Shown: in pieces, positions 35,901-43,753 of the stretch
Position numbering within the stretch: the stretch's first letter is position 1
Layout of the letters: each line of letters opens with the position of its first letter
Assembly (NCBI RefSeq): GCF_014596445.1
Contig: NZ_MECL01000111.1
Location: 1-64,000, forward strand
DNA length: 64,000 bases
Direction of reading: 5' to 3'
Source: Streptomyces sp. CBMA29
GTDB taxonomy: Bacteria > Actinomycetota > Actinomycetes > Streptomycetales > Streptomycetaceae
Translations under genes and position numbers: made by a program
Notes under the pieces: model-generated
Databases searched by the model: none
What the model was told of the DNA's origin: nothing
The model's input: the letters and a program-made list of their open reading frames with translations, nothing else

Positions 35901-36313
35901 GCCGCGATGGCCTGGTCCGCCTTGCCGGTCGGCACGGTGGCCCGCACATAGCCGATCTTGTCGTACCGCAGACCCACGCTGGCGCCCTGCGCGTCCAGCT
36001 TGTCGGCGACCTGGCCGGTGCTGCCGGGCTTGGTGGCGACCATGAAGGTGACGTTCTTGTCGCCGTCCGCCTTGGCCTTGGCCAGCAGCGAGGCGTCCGC
36101 GGACCCGAGCTTGTCCGCGCCTCCTGCCTTGTCGGCGGTGCCCTTGTCCGGCGAGCCGGGGCCGGGCGCGGGGGTGGAGGAGGGCGACGAGGGCGAGGCG
36201 GGCGCGTCCGCGACCGCGAGCGCGGGCCCGGCGGCCGACAGCGCGGCAACCAGACCCGCGGCCAGCGCGATACGGGCCGCGCGTCTCTTGCCGGGAATGT
36301 GAGCGAGTGGCAT
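32969..36313 (-). CDS. secreted subtilisin-family (S8) serine protease
   Basis: 1114 residues. Signal peptide of about 32 residues (KRRAARIALAAGLVAALSAAGPALA), Ser/Pro linker, then an I9-like propeptide. The S8 triad is Asp222 (GILDSGVD), His402 (EHGTHVAG) and Ser598 (GTSMASP), with oxyanion Asn500 (SAGNDGPG). A 170-residue insert between Asp and His contains GDMNGDLNRDGD and DLNDNGDFTDD, EF-hand/thrombospondin-like calcium loops. C-terminal beta-sandwich modules (about 700-1100) end the protein, resembling streptomycete tripeptidyl-peptidase-like S8 enzymes. ATG 36313 is preferred over 36319 because AGGG is six bases upstream. The gap 36314-36515 contains an actcccc-ttt-ggggagt inverted repeat (36388-36404) and otherwise promoter sequence. 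Confidence 0.92.
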   Translation of the reverse strand: MPLAHIPGKRRAARIALAAGLVAALSAAGPALAVADAPASPSSPSSTPAPGPGSPDKGTADKAGGADKLGSADASLLAKAKADGDKNVTFMVATKPGSTGQVADKLDAQGASVGLRYDKIGYVRATVPTGKADQAIAAAQKLSSVIAIDLKQEIKLDDPTPAADTTAAAARNGKASATTYPGPGKDTPAKNPYQPAFETGAVDFVKDNPKYDGRGVTIGILDSGVDIGHPALQKTSTGERKIVDWITATDPILDGDATWRPMVTAVSGPSFTSSGRTWKAPAGNYYFSTFAESATIGGDMNGDLNRDGDTTDKWGVLYDPAAGTVRVDLNDNGDFTDDTAMKPYKDGFQIGHFGTDNPATPISESIPFTIEIRKNVPMDPYGGTWVGKTADFVNIGVVESEHGTHVAGITSANSLFGGKMNGAAPGAKIVSSRACTWSGGCTSIALTEGMIDLVVNRHVDVVNMSIGGLGALNDGASARDQLYKELIDTYGIQLVISAGNDGPGVNTIGDPGLADHVLSVGASISKETWAANYGSQMTVPYSMMPFSSRGPREDGGLAPVISAPGASINTIPTWEPGGPVKEAGYTLPPGYAMLQGTSMASPQAAGASALLLSAAKAKHLTVSPAQLRTALTSTAKSIPGTQTIEQGAGLIAVGPAWNLLRQGGKTNTYTVKAPVNTVLKDYLVTPGFGTGVYDREGGLQAGQSRTYNVTVTRTSGPVWAQLHTLTWAHNDGTFKVASPLVLLPLNKPVTVKVTAKPKSAGAHSALLNIDDPLTRGIDSQMSAAVLVSAPVASPSYTLTRSGSIERDTTRSYFVTVPAGATSLEVAMDGLKTGSQTRFLTMHPYGVPLDSTQTIDCYPNYDNPNNKCRPDVRSYANPMPGVWEIAVEARRTSPQLDNPYNLSVTLLGVAFDPAVKTVPEAKVGTPTPVDWTVTNGFAPIQGKLKGGPLGSAFTAKPTIADGDTQTTTLTLGPGVSRLDVSIGATSDTAADLDLYVYRDGVLVAQSASGGSDERVSLANPPAGTYTFEVDAYAVPAGTTTYDYEDVYFSDALGTVTVDDTTTVNLPHGASAKVSASLLASAAAPEGRKFFGEVQLLNARGSVAGKGSVIITKTTP

Positions 36314-36515
36314 GGGCATCCCTGTTCGGACCGAGGTGGTCTGTTCGGAAAACGGAGCCGGTCGATCGCTCACATTGCTGGAATTGACTCCCCTTTGGGG
36401 AGTGTTGACCGTCCAATGGTCTGGGCATGACGTGTTTCCGCCAACCGCCATCAGGACGAATACGGTACGGGCCGGGGTAAATCGCCGGGACCCCGCTTCC
36501 TCGTGTGACGGGTGG

Positions 36516-37676
36516 TCATCTCGGGGTGACCACCACATACGCGGCGGGTGTCCGGTCTGCGGACGCCATCAGCGCGGTCCTGACGATCGCCGCCTGCTGC
36601 TCCGCGCAGTCCCTCAGCTTGGCCGGGGTGAGGTGGATGACGGTGATGCCCAGCGCCTCCAGACGCTCCCGCTCACGGGCGTAGCGCGACCACACGGCGT
36701 CGTCCTCGGCGTTCTCGAAACCGTGCTCGAAGGCCCGGTCGAAGAGCTGGTCGAAGGCGCCGCCGGGACCGTACGTGCCACCCGGTCCGTACGCGTCGCC
36801 GTCCCCGTACGCGTCCGTCGCGTACACGTCCCCATGACTGTCCTCGCCCGCCGCCTGGCCCGGCCGTACGGTGCGCGCGTCGATCTCCACCGCCACCGCG
36901 TGCTCCGGCCAGTACGCGTCGACCCCGCCCAGCGGCGGCCCGCCCGGCAGCCGCAGGTCGACGTTCCACACCGGGTCGGGCAGCGCGTGGCAGCGCACCA
37001 TCGCGATCAGCCGGTCCTCGGCGACCGACCGGCCCTCGGCGAGCAGCGCGTCCACCGCCGCCGCCACCTGCGGCCGGTCCAGCAGCCGCGCGTGCTCCAA
37101 CTCCTCCAGCACCGCGCCCGCGTCACAGTGCCCGCCGCGCACCGCCTCGGTCAGCAGCCGCCGCACCGTCCCGGCGTCGTCCAGTTCCGCGACGGCGTCG
37201 GCCAGGGCGCGCGGCACCGGCGCGCAGGGCAGTCCGGTGACCTCCTGCGGGCGGGGCAGCGCGTTCGTCCTGCGGATCGCCACGTCGCCCGCGTCGCGCA
37301 GCCTGCGCTGCCGCGGCACCAGGACGTCGATCCGGGGCAGCCCCGGCAGTGGCGGCACCGAGGAGAAGCGGTGCAGGGCGAGTGCGGCCAGTCCGGTCAC
37401 CATCGCTTCCCGGCCGCCGCCGAGCGGGCCGTGCGCTCCCGGATCGCGGCCCGCGTACAGCAGCGCCGCCTCCAGTCGCTCCGCGCTGTTCGGCGGGCCG
37501 GAGTGCAGCAGGTACACCTGCGGCAGCACCTGTTGCCATGGCCCTCCCGGGCGGCACCGCTGCGCGATCACGCCTGGTGTCACGCCGCGCTCCCTGAGCT
37601 GACGGATCGTCAAGACGCTGTGGCCGGTGCGGAGGTGGTCGGCGGAGCGGTGTGTGTGGGGGTTCTCGATGCTCAT
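36516..37676 (-). CDS. AbiEi-like HTH plus DUF559-like putative endonuclease protein
   Basis: 386 residues. The N-terminus (TIRQLRERGVTPGVIAQRCRPGG, then WQQVLPQVYLLHSG) resembles the winged-helix domain of AbiEi-type type IV antitoxins. The middle has LALHRF, IDVLVPRQRR and a ALADAVAELDDAGTVRRLL helical segment found in actinobacterial AbiEi/DUF559 proteins. The C-terminus is DUF559/Vsr-like (DAYWPEHAVAVEID acidic pair, RERERLEALGITVIHLTP) but is interrupted near residues 288-320 by a Gly/Tyr/Asp-rich low-complexity insert. No AbiEii toxin gene lies next to it. The ATG at 37676 has only a weak GGGA; the open frame continues upstream into repeat C but I see no start with better support. Confidence 0.72.
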   Translation of the reverse strand: MSIENPHTHRSADHLRTGHSVLTIRQLRERGVTPGVIAQRCRPGGPWQQVLPQVYLLHSGPPNSAERLEAALLYAGRDPGAHGPLGGGREAMVTGLAALALHRFSSVPPLPGLPRIDVLVPRQRRLRDAGDVAIRRTNALPRPQEVTGLPCAPVPRALADAVAELDDAGTVRRLLTEAVRGGHCDAGAVLEELEHARLLDRPQVAAAVDALLAEGRSVAEDRLIAMVRCHALPDPVWNVDLRLPGGPPLGGVDAYWPEHAVAVEIDARTVRPGQAAGEDSHGDVYATDAYGDGDAYGPGGTYGPGGAFDQLFDRAFEHGFENAEDDAVWSRYARERERLEALGITVIHLTPAKLRDCAEQQAAIVRTALMASADRTPAAYVVVTPR

Positions 37677-37814
37677 GCCGTGGTCGTTCCCGCCGCCGGC
37701 CCCGTCACTAACCGCTGTTACACGCCCGTCGACAAACCCGGACAACCCCGGGCTAAAGTCCACGTGTTCGGATGCCGAGCTTACCTTTTCACCTATTCGG
37801 GTGACCCCCTCCGG

Positions 37815-38040
37815 GGGCTTGTCTTTTCCCGCCCGCCCACCCGTGCGGGTGCTTTCTCCGTCTGCGGGTGCCGCTTGTGCCTGGTCGGTCCCGGGCCGGG
37901 GTACCTCCTCGAAATCCGTATCACCTGGCCCTGCGTATCCGGTGCCGTTCTTGTCAACGTATTTCTGCGGGGGCACCCCGCCCCGTCCCCTCCCGGTACG
38001 TCGGCGTCCGCCTGCCGGTGGGGGTTGGCCGGGGAGGGGG
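37815..38040 (+). repeat. intergenic repeat copy C (left arm of inverted pair 2)
   Basis: Same sequence as copy A with scattered substitutions, outer end gggcttgtcttttcccgccc. It starts 139 bases upstream of the AbiEi/DUF559-like gene start (the interval 37677-37814 is its promoter region). Confidence 0.92.
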
Positions 38041-38510
38041 TGGGTGGGCCAGGGTGCGGCGGCGGGTGTCGGTTCGCTGTGGCTGGGGGGTGGTCTCAAG
38101 GACCGGTGACGGCGCCGCGCAGCTGTTCGTCCACCGTGGGGATTGGCGGAGGCCGGCTGTCTTCTGGCGCCCGTCCGTCTGCGGACCGTCCGAGGGCGTC
38201 GCCCAGCGCCCTGGGCGGAGGACGCTCGGGGCGCCCTCGCGGTCTTTGACACCCCTGCCCGGCCCCCCTCCGCCACCCACGTGGACAGGCGGATGCCGAC
38301 GTACCCGGGCCCACGCCCCCTCCCGCGCTGCCCGGCCGGACGGCCGGGTGGCGCAGGGCCCGGTCCCCACCCACCCCCCTCCCGGCAACCCCCACCGGAC
38401 AGGCGGACGCCGATGTGTCCGAGCCCACCCACGCCCCTCCCGGCAACCCCCACCGGACAGGCACCCGCCGCCGTACCCGAGCCCACCCACCCCCGCCCCC
38501 CCTCAGCCAC
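38041..38510. other. gene-free G-rich then C-rich spacer of inverted pair 2
   Basis: The left part is G-rich (tgggtgggccagggtgcggc) and the right part C-rich, with at least three partial copies of cccctcccggcaaccccc followed by caccggacagg from 38370 on. No believable gene. The layout matches the spacer of pair 1 but lacks its small gene. Confidence 0.75.
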
Positions 38511-38716
38511 AGCGGACAGGCGGACGCCGACGGGCGAGGAGGGGACGGGGCGGGGTGCCCCCGCAGAAATACGTTGACAAGAAGGTCACCGGATACGAGG
38601 GGCCAGGTGTTACGGATTTCGAGGAGGTACCCCGGACCGGCACCGACCAGGCACAAGCGGCACCCGCAGACGAACAACACACCCGCACGGGCGGGCGGGC
38701 GGGAAAAGACAAGCCC
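38511..38716 (-). repeat. intergenic repeat copy D (right arm of inverted pair 2)
   Basis: Inverted copy, ending gggaaaagacaagccc only nine bases before the stop codon end of the second aminopeptidase gene (38725). It could serve as that gene's 3' boundary, but it has no T tract. Confidence 0.92.
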
Positions 38717-38724
38717 GCGTCAGC

Positions 38725-41310
38725 TCACCGCAGGGACTGGGCACGCAGCGCGCGGGCGAGGTCGTCGCGGGACTCAACGACCAAGCGCCGCAAGGCGGGT
38801 GCCGCGTCGGCGCGGGACGAGAGCCACGCGTCGGCCGCGGCCAGCGCCTCCGACCCCTGGTGGTGCGGGAACAGACCCCGCACCACCGCCATACCGATCT
38901 CGATCGACCGCTCGCCCCAGACGCGCTCGACGCAAGCGAAGTACGGCTCGACGTACGGCGCGGTCAACCCCCGCTGCCCCGGCTGCGCGAAGCCCGCGAT
39001 GGTGGCCTCGACCAGGGCGTTGGAGAGCCGGTCGGAGTCCACGACATCGGCCCAGGCCGCCGCCTTGACCTGCGCGGAGGGCCGGGCGGCCAGACAGCGC
39101 ACCTCGTGCCGGTGACCGGAGGCGGTGTCGTCGCGGGAACGCTCGGCCGCGACCGCCGCCGCGTCCGCGTCGCCCTCGGCGGTGAGGGTCTCGAGGAACG
39201 TCCAGCGCAGTTCCTGGTCGACGTCGAGTCCGTCGATCTTCGCCGAGCCGTCCAACAACCCGCGCAGCAACTGGAGATCGGCCGCCGACGAGGCCACCGA
39301 GGAGAAGAACCGCGCCCACGCCAACTGGTGACCGCTGCCCGGCTCCGCCTGCCGCAGCTCCCGCAGCGCGCCCTCGGCGAGCGACCTGGCGGCCTCCTCG
39401 CGGTAGTCCGGCGCCACGTAGTGCGACAGCGCCGAGCGGGCCTGCTGGTGCAGCGACTGGAGCACCCCGATGTCGCTCTCGGAGCCCGCGAAGAGCAGCA
39501 CGAGACCGAGGTAGTCACGGGCGGGCATGAGCCCGTCACGGGTCAGATTCCACACCGCCGACCACGCCAGCGCCCGCGCCAACGGGTCGGTGAGGTCGCC
39601 GAGATGGGCGCGCAGCGTGTCAAGCGACACCTCGTCGAAGCGGATCTTGCAGTACGTCAGGTCGTCGTCGTTGACCAGCACCAGCTCGGGCCGGTCCTGC
39701 CCGGCCAGGCCGTCCACCACGGTCACCGGGCCCGACACGTCGGTCTCGACCCGCGCGTACCGTTCGAGCGCGCCGCCCGGCACCCGCCGGTACAGGCCCA
39801 CCGCGACGCGGTGCGGGCGCAGTTCGGGGTGCGACTCGGCAGCGGTCTGGAGCACCGACAGTTCGGTGATCTTCCCGTCGGCCCCGTAAACCACCTGCGG
39901 GGTCAGGGAGTTGACGCCCGCCGTCTCCAGCCACGCGCGCGACCACCGCGCCATGTCGCGGCCCGAGGTCTCGGCCAGCACCGCCAGCAGGTCGGCGAGC
40001 GTGGTGTTGCCGTACGCGTGCCGCTTGAAGTACCGGCGCGCCGCCTCCAGGAAGGCGTCGCGGCCCACGTACGCGACGAGCTGCTTGAGCACCGAGGCGC
40101 CCTTGGAGTACGTGATGCCGTCGAAGTTCAGCTTCGCGTCCTGGAGGTCGCGGATGTCGGCGACCACCGGGTGCGTGGAGGGGAGTTGGTCGGCGCGGTA
40201 CGCCCACGCCTTGCGCCGGTTGGCGAAGGTGATCCACCCGGCGTCGTACTGCGTGGCCTCCACCATCGCGAAGGCGCCCATGAAGTCCGCGAAGGACTCC
40301 TTCAGCCACAGGTCGTCCCACCAGCGCATGGTGACCAGGTCGCCGAACCACATGTGCGCCATCTCGTGCAGGATCACATTGGCCCGGCCCTCGTACGACG
40401 CGCGGGTGACCTTGCCGCGGAAGACGAACTCCTCCCGGAAGGTGACACATCCGGGGTTCTCCATCGCGCCGATGTTGTACTCGGGCACGAACGCCTGGTC
40501 GTACTTCCCGAAGGGGTACGGGTAGTCGAAGTTGTCGTGGAAGAAGTCCAGGCCCTGCTTGGTGACCGTGAAGATCTCGTCCGCGTCGAAGTGCCGGGCC
40601 AGCGACCTGCGGCACAGCGCGCTCAACGGCACGTCGAGCACCGCCCGGTCCTCGAAGGTCCGCGAGTAGTGGTCGTGCTCGACGTGGTACGGGCCCGCGA
40701 CGACCGCCGTGATGTACGTCGAGATCGGCTGCGTCGGCAGGAAGCGCGACACCGCGCCGTCGCCGCCTTCGTACGGCACCGGCTCGCCCTCCGGCGCGCT
40801 GTTGCTCAGCACCGTCCAGCCCTCGGGCGCGGTCACCTGGAAGGTGAACGGCGCCTTCAGGTCGGGCTGTTCGAAGTTCGCGAAGACGCGGCGCGCGTCG
40901 GCGGGCTCGTACTGCGTGTACAGATAGACCTCGCCGTCCTCCGGGTCCTCGAAGCGGTGCAGCCCCTCACCGGTCCTGCTGTACGCGCAACGCGCGTCGA
41001 CCACGAGGGTGTTGCGCTCCGCGAGGTCGTCCAGCGCGATCCGGGTGCCGTCGAAGACGGCCGCCGGGTCCAGCTCCCGGCCGTTGAGCCGGACGGAGGT
41101 GACGGCCGGGGCGAGCAGGTCCGCGAAGGACGAGGCGCCGGGCCGCGAGCACCGGAAGTCGATCACGGTCGTCGACCGGAAGGTGCGGTCCCCGTCCGCG
41201 TCGGCCGGGTCCACCGCCGACCGTACGTCGAGGGCCACGTCGTAGCGCTCGACGGACAGGATCGAGGCCCGCTCACGGGCCTCCTCGCGGCTGAGGTTCT
41301 CGCCGGGCAC
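38725..41310 (-). CDS. pepN2: aminopeptidase N (M1 family), copy 2
   Basis: 861 residues, a clear paralogue of the gene at 25611-28190 with the same domain order. GAMENPG replaces GAMENAG; zinc ligands are His315, His319 and Glu338 with catalytic Glu316 (HEMAHMWFGDL, DDLWLKESFADF). GTG start at 41310 with AAGGAG six bases upstream. All catalytic residues are intact, so both copies should be active; divergence in the C-terminal half suggests different peptide preferences. Its stop abuts repeat copy D and its upstream neighbour is divergent. Confidence 0.94.
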   Translation of the reverse strand: MPGENLSREEARERASILSVERYDVALDVRSAVDPADADGDRTFRSTTVIDFRCSRPGASSFADLLAPAVTSVRLNGRELDPAAVFDGTRIALDDLAERNTLVVDARCAYSRTGEGLHRFEDPEDGEVYLYTQYEPADARRVFANFEQPDLKAPFTFQVTAPEGWTVLSNSAPEGEPVPYEGGDGAVSRFLPTQPISTYITAVVAGPYHVEHDHYSRTFEDRAVLDVPLSALCRRSLARHFDADEIFTVTKQGLDFFHDNFDYPYPFGKYDQAFVPEYNIGAMENPGCVTFREEFVFRGKVTRASYEGRANVILHEMAHMWFGDLVTMRWWDDLWLKESFADFMGAFAMVEATQYDAGWITFANRRKAWAYRADQLPSTHPVVADIRDLQDAKLNFDGITYSKGASVLKQLVAYVGRDAFLEAARRYFKRHAYGNTTLADLLAVLAETSGRDMARWSRAWLETAGVNSLTPQVVYGADGKITELSVLQTAAESHPELRPHRVAVGLYRRVPGGALERYARVETDVSGPVTVVDGLAGQDRPELVLVNDDDLTYCKIRFDEVSLDTLRAHLGDLTDPLARALAWSAVWNLTRDGLMPARDYLGLVLLFAGSESDIGVLQSLHQQARSALSHYVAPDYREEAARSLAEGALRELRQAEPGSGHQLAWARFFSSVASSAADLQLLRGLLDGSAKIDGLDVDQELRWTFLETLTAEGDADAAAVAAERSRDDTASGHRHEVRCLAARPSAQVKAAAWADVVDSDRLSNALVEATIAGFAQPGQRGLTAPYVEPYFACVERVWGERSIEIGMAVVRGLFPHHQGSEALAAADAWLSSRADAAPALRRLVVESRDDLARALRAQSLR

Positions 41311-41554
41311 GGGCGACTCCTTTGTCTGTTCTCACAGGCCCCGCGGGTCTGTGGGCTCATGGGCGGCCCCGGGGGTCTCCCGGGTGGTCACAGCGTTCCG
41401 CATCCTCCCACGGGGGGTGTACGGGGGAGGGGTACGGGGAATGCCGTCGCGCCGGTCGCGCGTTGTGCGTCACACAGGACTCATGTCCCCGTGAGCCCGC
41501 ATGCCCGGCGTGCCGATCGGCACGCCCCGGCACGATCCGTTCGAGGAGTACGCA

Positions 41555-42220
41555 GTGACCGCGACAGCCCCCGAGACCGACAACCGGCCAGGCAACGACA
41601 AGACCCCGGCCGACTTCTGGTTCGACCCGCTGTGCCCCTGGGCGTGGATGACCTCCCGCTGGATGCTGGAGGTCGAGAAGGTCCGCCCGGTCGAGGTGCG
41701 CTGGCACGCCATGAGCCTGGCCGTGCTCAACGAGGACAAGCTCGACACGCTGCCCGAGGAGTACGCCACCTTCCTGCGCGACGCGTGGGGCCCGATCCGG
41801 GTCGTCGTCGCCGCCCAGCAGAAGTACGGCGAGGAGTACGTGGGCCGGCTCTACACCGCTCTGGGCACCCGCTTCCACAACCAGGGCCTGCCCAAGACCC
41901 GCGAGACCGTCGTCGCCGCGCTCGAAGAGGTCGGCCTGCCCGCCGACCTCGCCGACTACGCGGACTCCGACGAGTACGACACCGAGCTGCGCGCCTCCCA
42001 CAAGGAAGGCATCGACAAGGTCGGCCAGGAGGTCGGCACCCCCGTCATCGCCGTCCCCGGCGCCGACGGCGAGCAGGTCGCCTTCTTCGGCCCCGTCGTC
42101 ACCCCGACGCCTCGTGGCGAGGACGCCGCCAAGCTCTGGGACGGCACCCTGCTGGTCGCCTCGATCCCCGGCTTCTACGAGATCAAGCGCACCCGCACCA
42201 AGGGCCCGAGCTTCGAGTGA
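41555..42220 (+). CDS. DsbA-family thioredoxin-fold protein (Rv2466c-like) with a single active-site cysteine
   Basis: 221 residues, cytoplasmic (no signal). Resembles the mycothiol-dependent reductase/nitroreductase Rv2466c of mycobacteria: DFWFDPLCPWAWMTSRW near the N-terminus, VRWHAMSLAVLNE, and the cis-proline loop VGTPVIAVPG. The usual CPWC redox motif is Cys27-Pro-Trp-Ala30, so only the first cysteine remains. That favours a mycothiol mixed-disulfide or glutaredoxin-like monothiol mechanism. GTG at 41555 has GAGGAG six bases ahead. Confidence 0.88.
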   Translation: MTATAPETDNRPGNDKTPADFWFDPLCPWAWMTSRWMLEVEKVRPVEVRWHAMSLAVLNEDKLDTLPEEYATFLRDAWGPIRVVVAAQQKYGEEYVGRLYTALGTRFHNQGLPKTRETVVAALEEVGLPADLADYADSDEYDTELRASHKEGIDKVGQEVGTPVIAVPGADGEQVAFFGPVVTPTPRGEDAAKLWDGTLLVASIPGFYEIKRTRTKGPSFE

Positions 42221-42629
42221 CGCTCGGCCCCCTTCGCTTTCAAGGGCGCGGCCCGGGTACCCGCCTTCACCCTCAAGCTCGCTGAGGGGGTTCGCCTTGC
42301 GTCAGGGCTCCACCGGCCCGGTGGTCGGGTGACAACCCGACTGCCCCGCCGGTGCCGGTGGTGCCCTGCGCGGGGATAGGCGAACCCCACAAGCGGGGTG
42401 ACCTCGCGGGGGAGCGGCGTCATCAGGGTCGTGGACGTGAGATGTCTCACGAGAGACCGCGGCGACCTGCTGAAACGCGCGGGCGGCGGAAGTCGTTCGG
42501 GTGCCCGTGCGGAGCACCGAAGTCTCCAACCGGTCGCTCGCGGCTTTGTTCCCTTCTCACGATGATCACGCTCGGCCGCCTGCGTTAGCGTCACGGTGTC
42601 CCCGACCGTCCTCACCCCGCGGAGTACCG
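42221..42629 (+). promoter_or_regulatory. 410-base intergenic region upstream of bioY with a 16-bp palindrome
   Basis: CGTGAGA-TG-TCTCACG (42436-42451) is a perfect palindrome about 180 bases before bioY. A related half-site tctcacgatga recurs near 42556. The region also has several short GC-rich inverted repeats after the DsbA-like gene that could end transcription. I looked for a cobalamin or other riboswitch and could not support one. Confidence 0.5.
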
Positions 42630-43214
42630 ATGACCACCGCCGAATCCGTCGCCGTCTCCCGAGCACCCGGAGCGGTCCTGGCCGACCTGCTGCCCGCCTC
42701 GCGCGTCCGCGACACCGCCCTGGTCGTCGGCGGCGCCGTGCTCACCGGCCTGGCCGCGCAGCTCTCGGTCCCGGTGCACGGCTCGCCCGTCCCGGTCACC
42801 GGCCAGACCTTCGCCGCGCTGCTGGTCGGCACCGCCCTCGGCGCCCGCCGCGGCTTCGCCGCCCTCGCCCTGTACGCCGGCGCCGGGGTCGCCGGGCTCC
42901 CCTGGTTCTCCGAGGGCGCCTCCGGCTGGTCCATGCCCAGCTTCGGCTACATCCTCGGCATGCTCCTGGCCTCCGGCGTGGTCGGCGCCCTCGCCCGCCG
43001 CGGCGGTGACCGCACCGTCGCGCGCACCGCGGGCGTCATGGTCCTCGGCTCCGCCGTGATCTACGCGGTCGGCGTCCCCTACCTCGCCTGGTCCGCCCAC
43101 CTGTCCGCCTCGCAGGCCGTCTCCCTCGGCCTGACCCCGTATCTGCTGGGCGACGCGCTCAAGGCCGTCCTGGCGATGGGCCTGCTCCCCGCGGCCTGGC
43201 GGCTCACCCGGTAG
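42630..43214 (+). CDS. bioY: BioY family biotin transporter substrate-binding subunit
   Basis: 194 residues, about six membrane helices. Family signatures are VPVHGSPVPVTGQTFAALLVGTALGARRGFAAL (several adjoining motifs), YAGAGVAGLPWFSEG, PSFGYILGMLLAS and the C-terminal YLLGDALKAVLAMGLLP. BioY binds biotin as the S component of an ECF transporter or works alone; no bioM/bioN genes are adjacent. The ATG has GCGGAG six bases before it. Confidence 0.93.
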   Translation: MTTAESVAVSRAPGAVLADLLPASRVRDTALVVGGAVLTGLAAQLSVPVHGSPVPVTGQTFAALLVGTALGARRGFAALALYAGAGVAGLPWFSEGASGWSMPSFGYILGMLLASGVVGALARRGGDRTVARTAGVMVLGSAVIYAVGVPYLAWSAHLSASQAVSLGLTPYLLGDALKAVLAMGLLPAAWRLTR

Positions 43215-43256
43215 GGCACCCCCGCTCCGGCCCCCAGGACATGCAAAACTCATCGC

Positions 43257-43745
43257 ATGCGCGTTTACCTCGGGTCCGATCATGCCGGTTTTGAACTCAA
43301 GAACCACCTCGTGGAGTGGCTGACCCTCCACGGCCACGAGCCCGTGGACTGCGGGCCGCACATCTACGACGCGGTGGACGACTACCCGCCGTTCTGCCTG
43401 CGGGCGGCCGAGGGCGCGGCGGGGGAGCCGGGCAGCCTCGGCATCGTGATCGGCGGGTCGGGCAACGGCGAGCAGATCGCCGCGAACAAGGTCAAGGGCG
43501 TCCGCGCGGCCCTGGCGTGGAGCGAGCAGACCGCGTCGCTGGCGCGGGAGCACAACGACGCGAACGTGCTGAGCATCGGCGGCCGGATGCACACCGAGGC
43601 CGAGGCCGCGAAATTCGTGGAGATCTTCCTCACCACCCCGTACTCGCACGAGGAGCGCCACCAGCGCCGTATCGACATGCTGAGCGCGTACGAGGCCACC
43701 GGTGAGCTGCCGCCGGTCCCGGACCACCACCCCCGCCAGGGCTGA
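43257..43745 (+). CDS. rpiB: ribose-5-phosphate isomerase B
   Basis: 162 residues, same size as mycobacterial RpiB. Interconverts ribose-5-phosphate and ribulose-5-phosphate in the pentose phosphate pathway. MRVYLGSDHAGFELK phosphate loop, GIVIGGSGNGEQIAANKVKGVRAAL with Glu72 at the base position used by actinobacterial RpiB (enterobacterial enzymes use Cys), and EHNDANVLSIGGR. No clear Shine-Dalgarno within 15 bases of the ATG. The glycosylase gene follows after eight bases, so the two are probably cotranscribed. Confidence 0.95.
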   Translation: MRVYLGSDHAGFELKNHLVEWLTLHGHEPVDCGPHIYDAVDDYPPFCLRAAEGAAGEPGSLGIVIGGSGNGEQIAANKVKGVRAALAWSEQTASLAREHNDANVLSIGGRMHTEAEAAKFVEIFLTTPYSHEERHQRRIDMLSAYEATGELPPVPDHHPRQG

Positions 43746-43753
43746 CGCGGGCG

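Noticed and set aside
28267..38716. Repeats considered as CRISPR or as ends of an insertion sequence
   Set aside because: Only four ~200-bp copies in inverted pairs, no short direct repeats with spacers, no cas genes and no transposase between them.
42340..42420. Cobalamin-type or other riboswitch before bioY
   Set aside because: ggggatagg-like and ggtgcc pieces occur but the conserved core and order do not.
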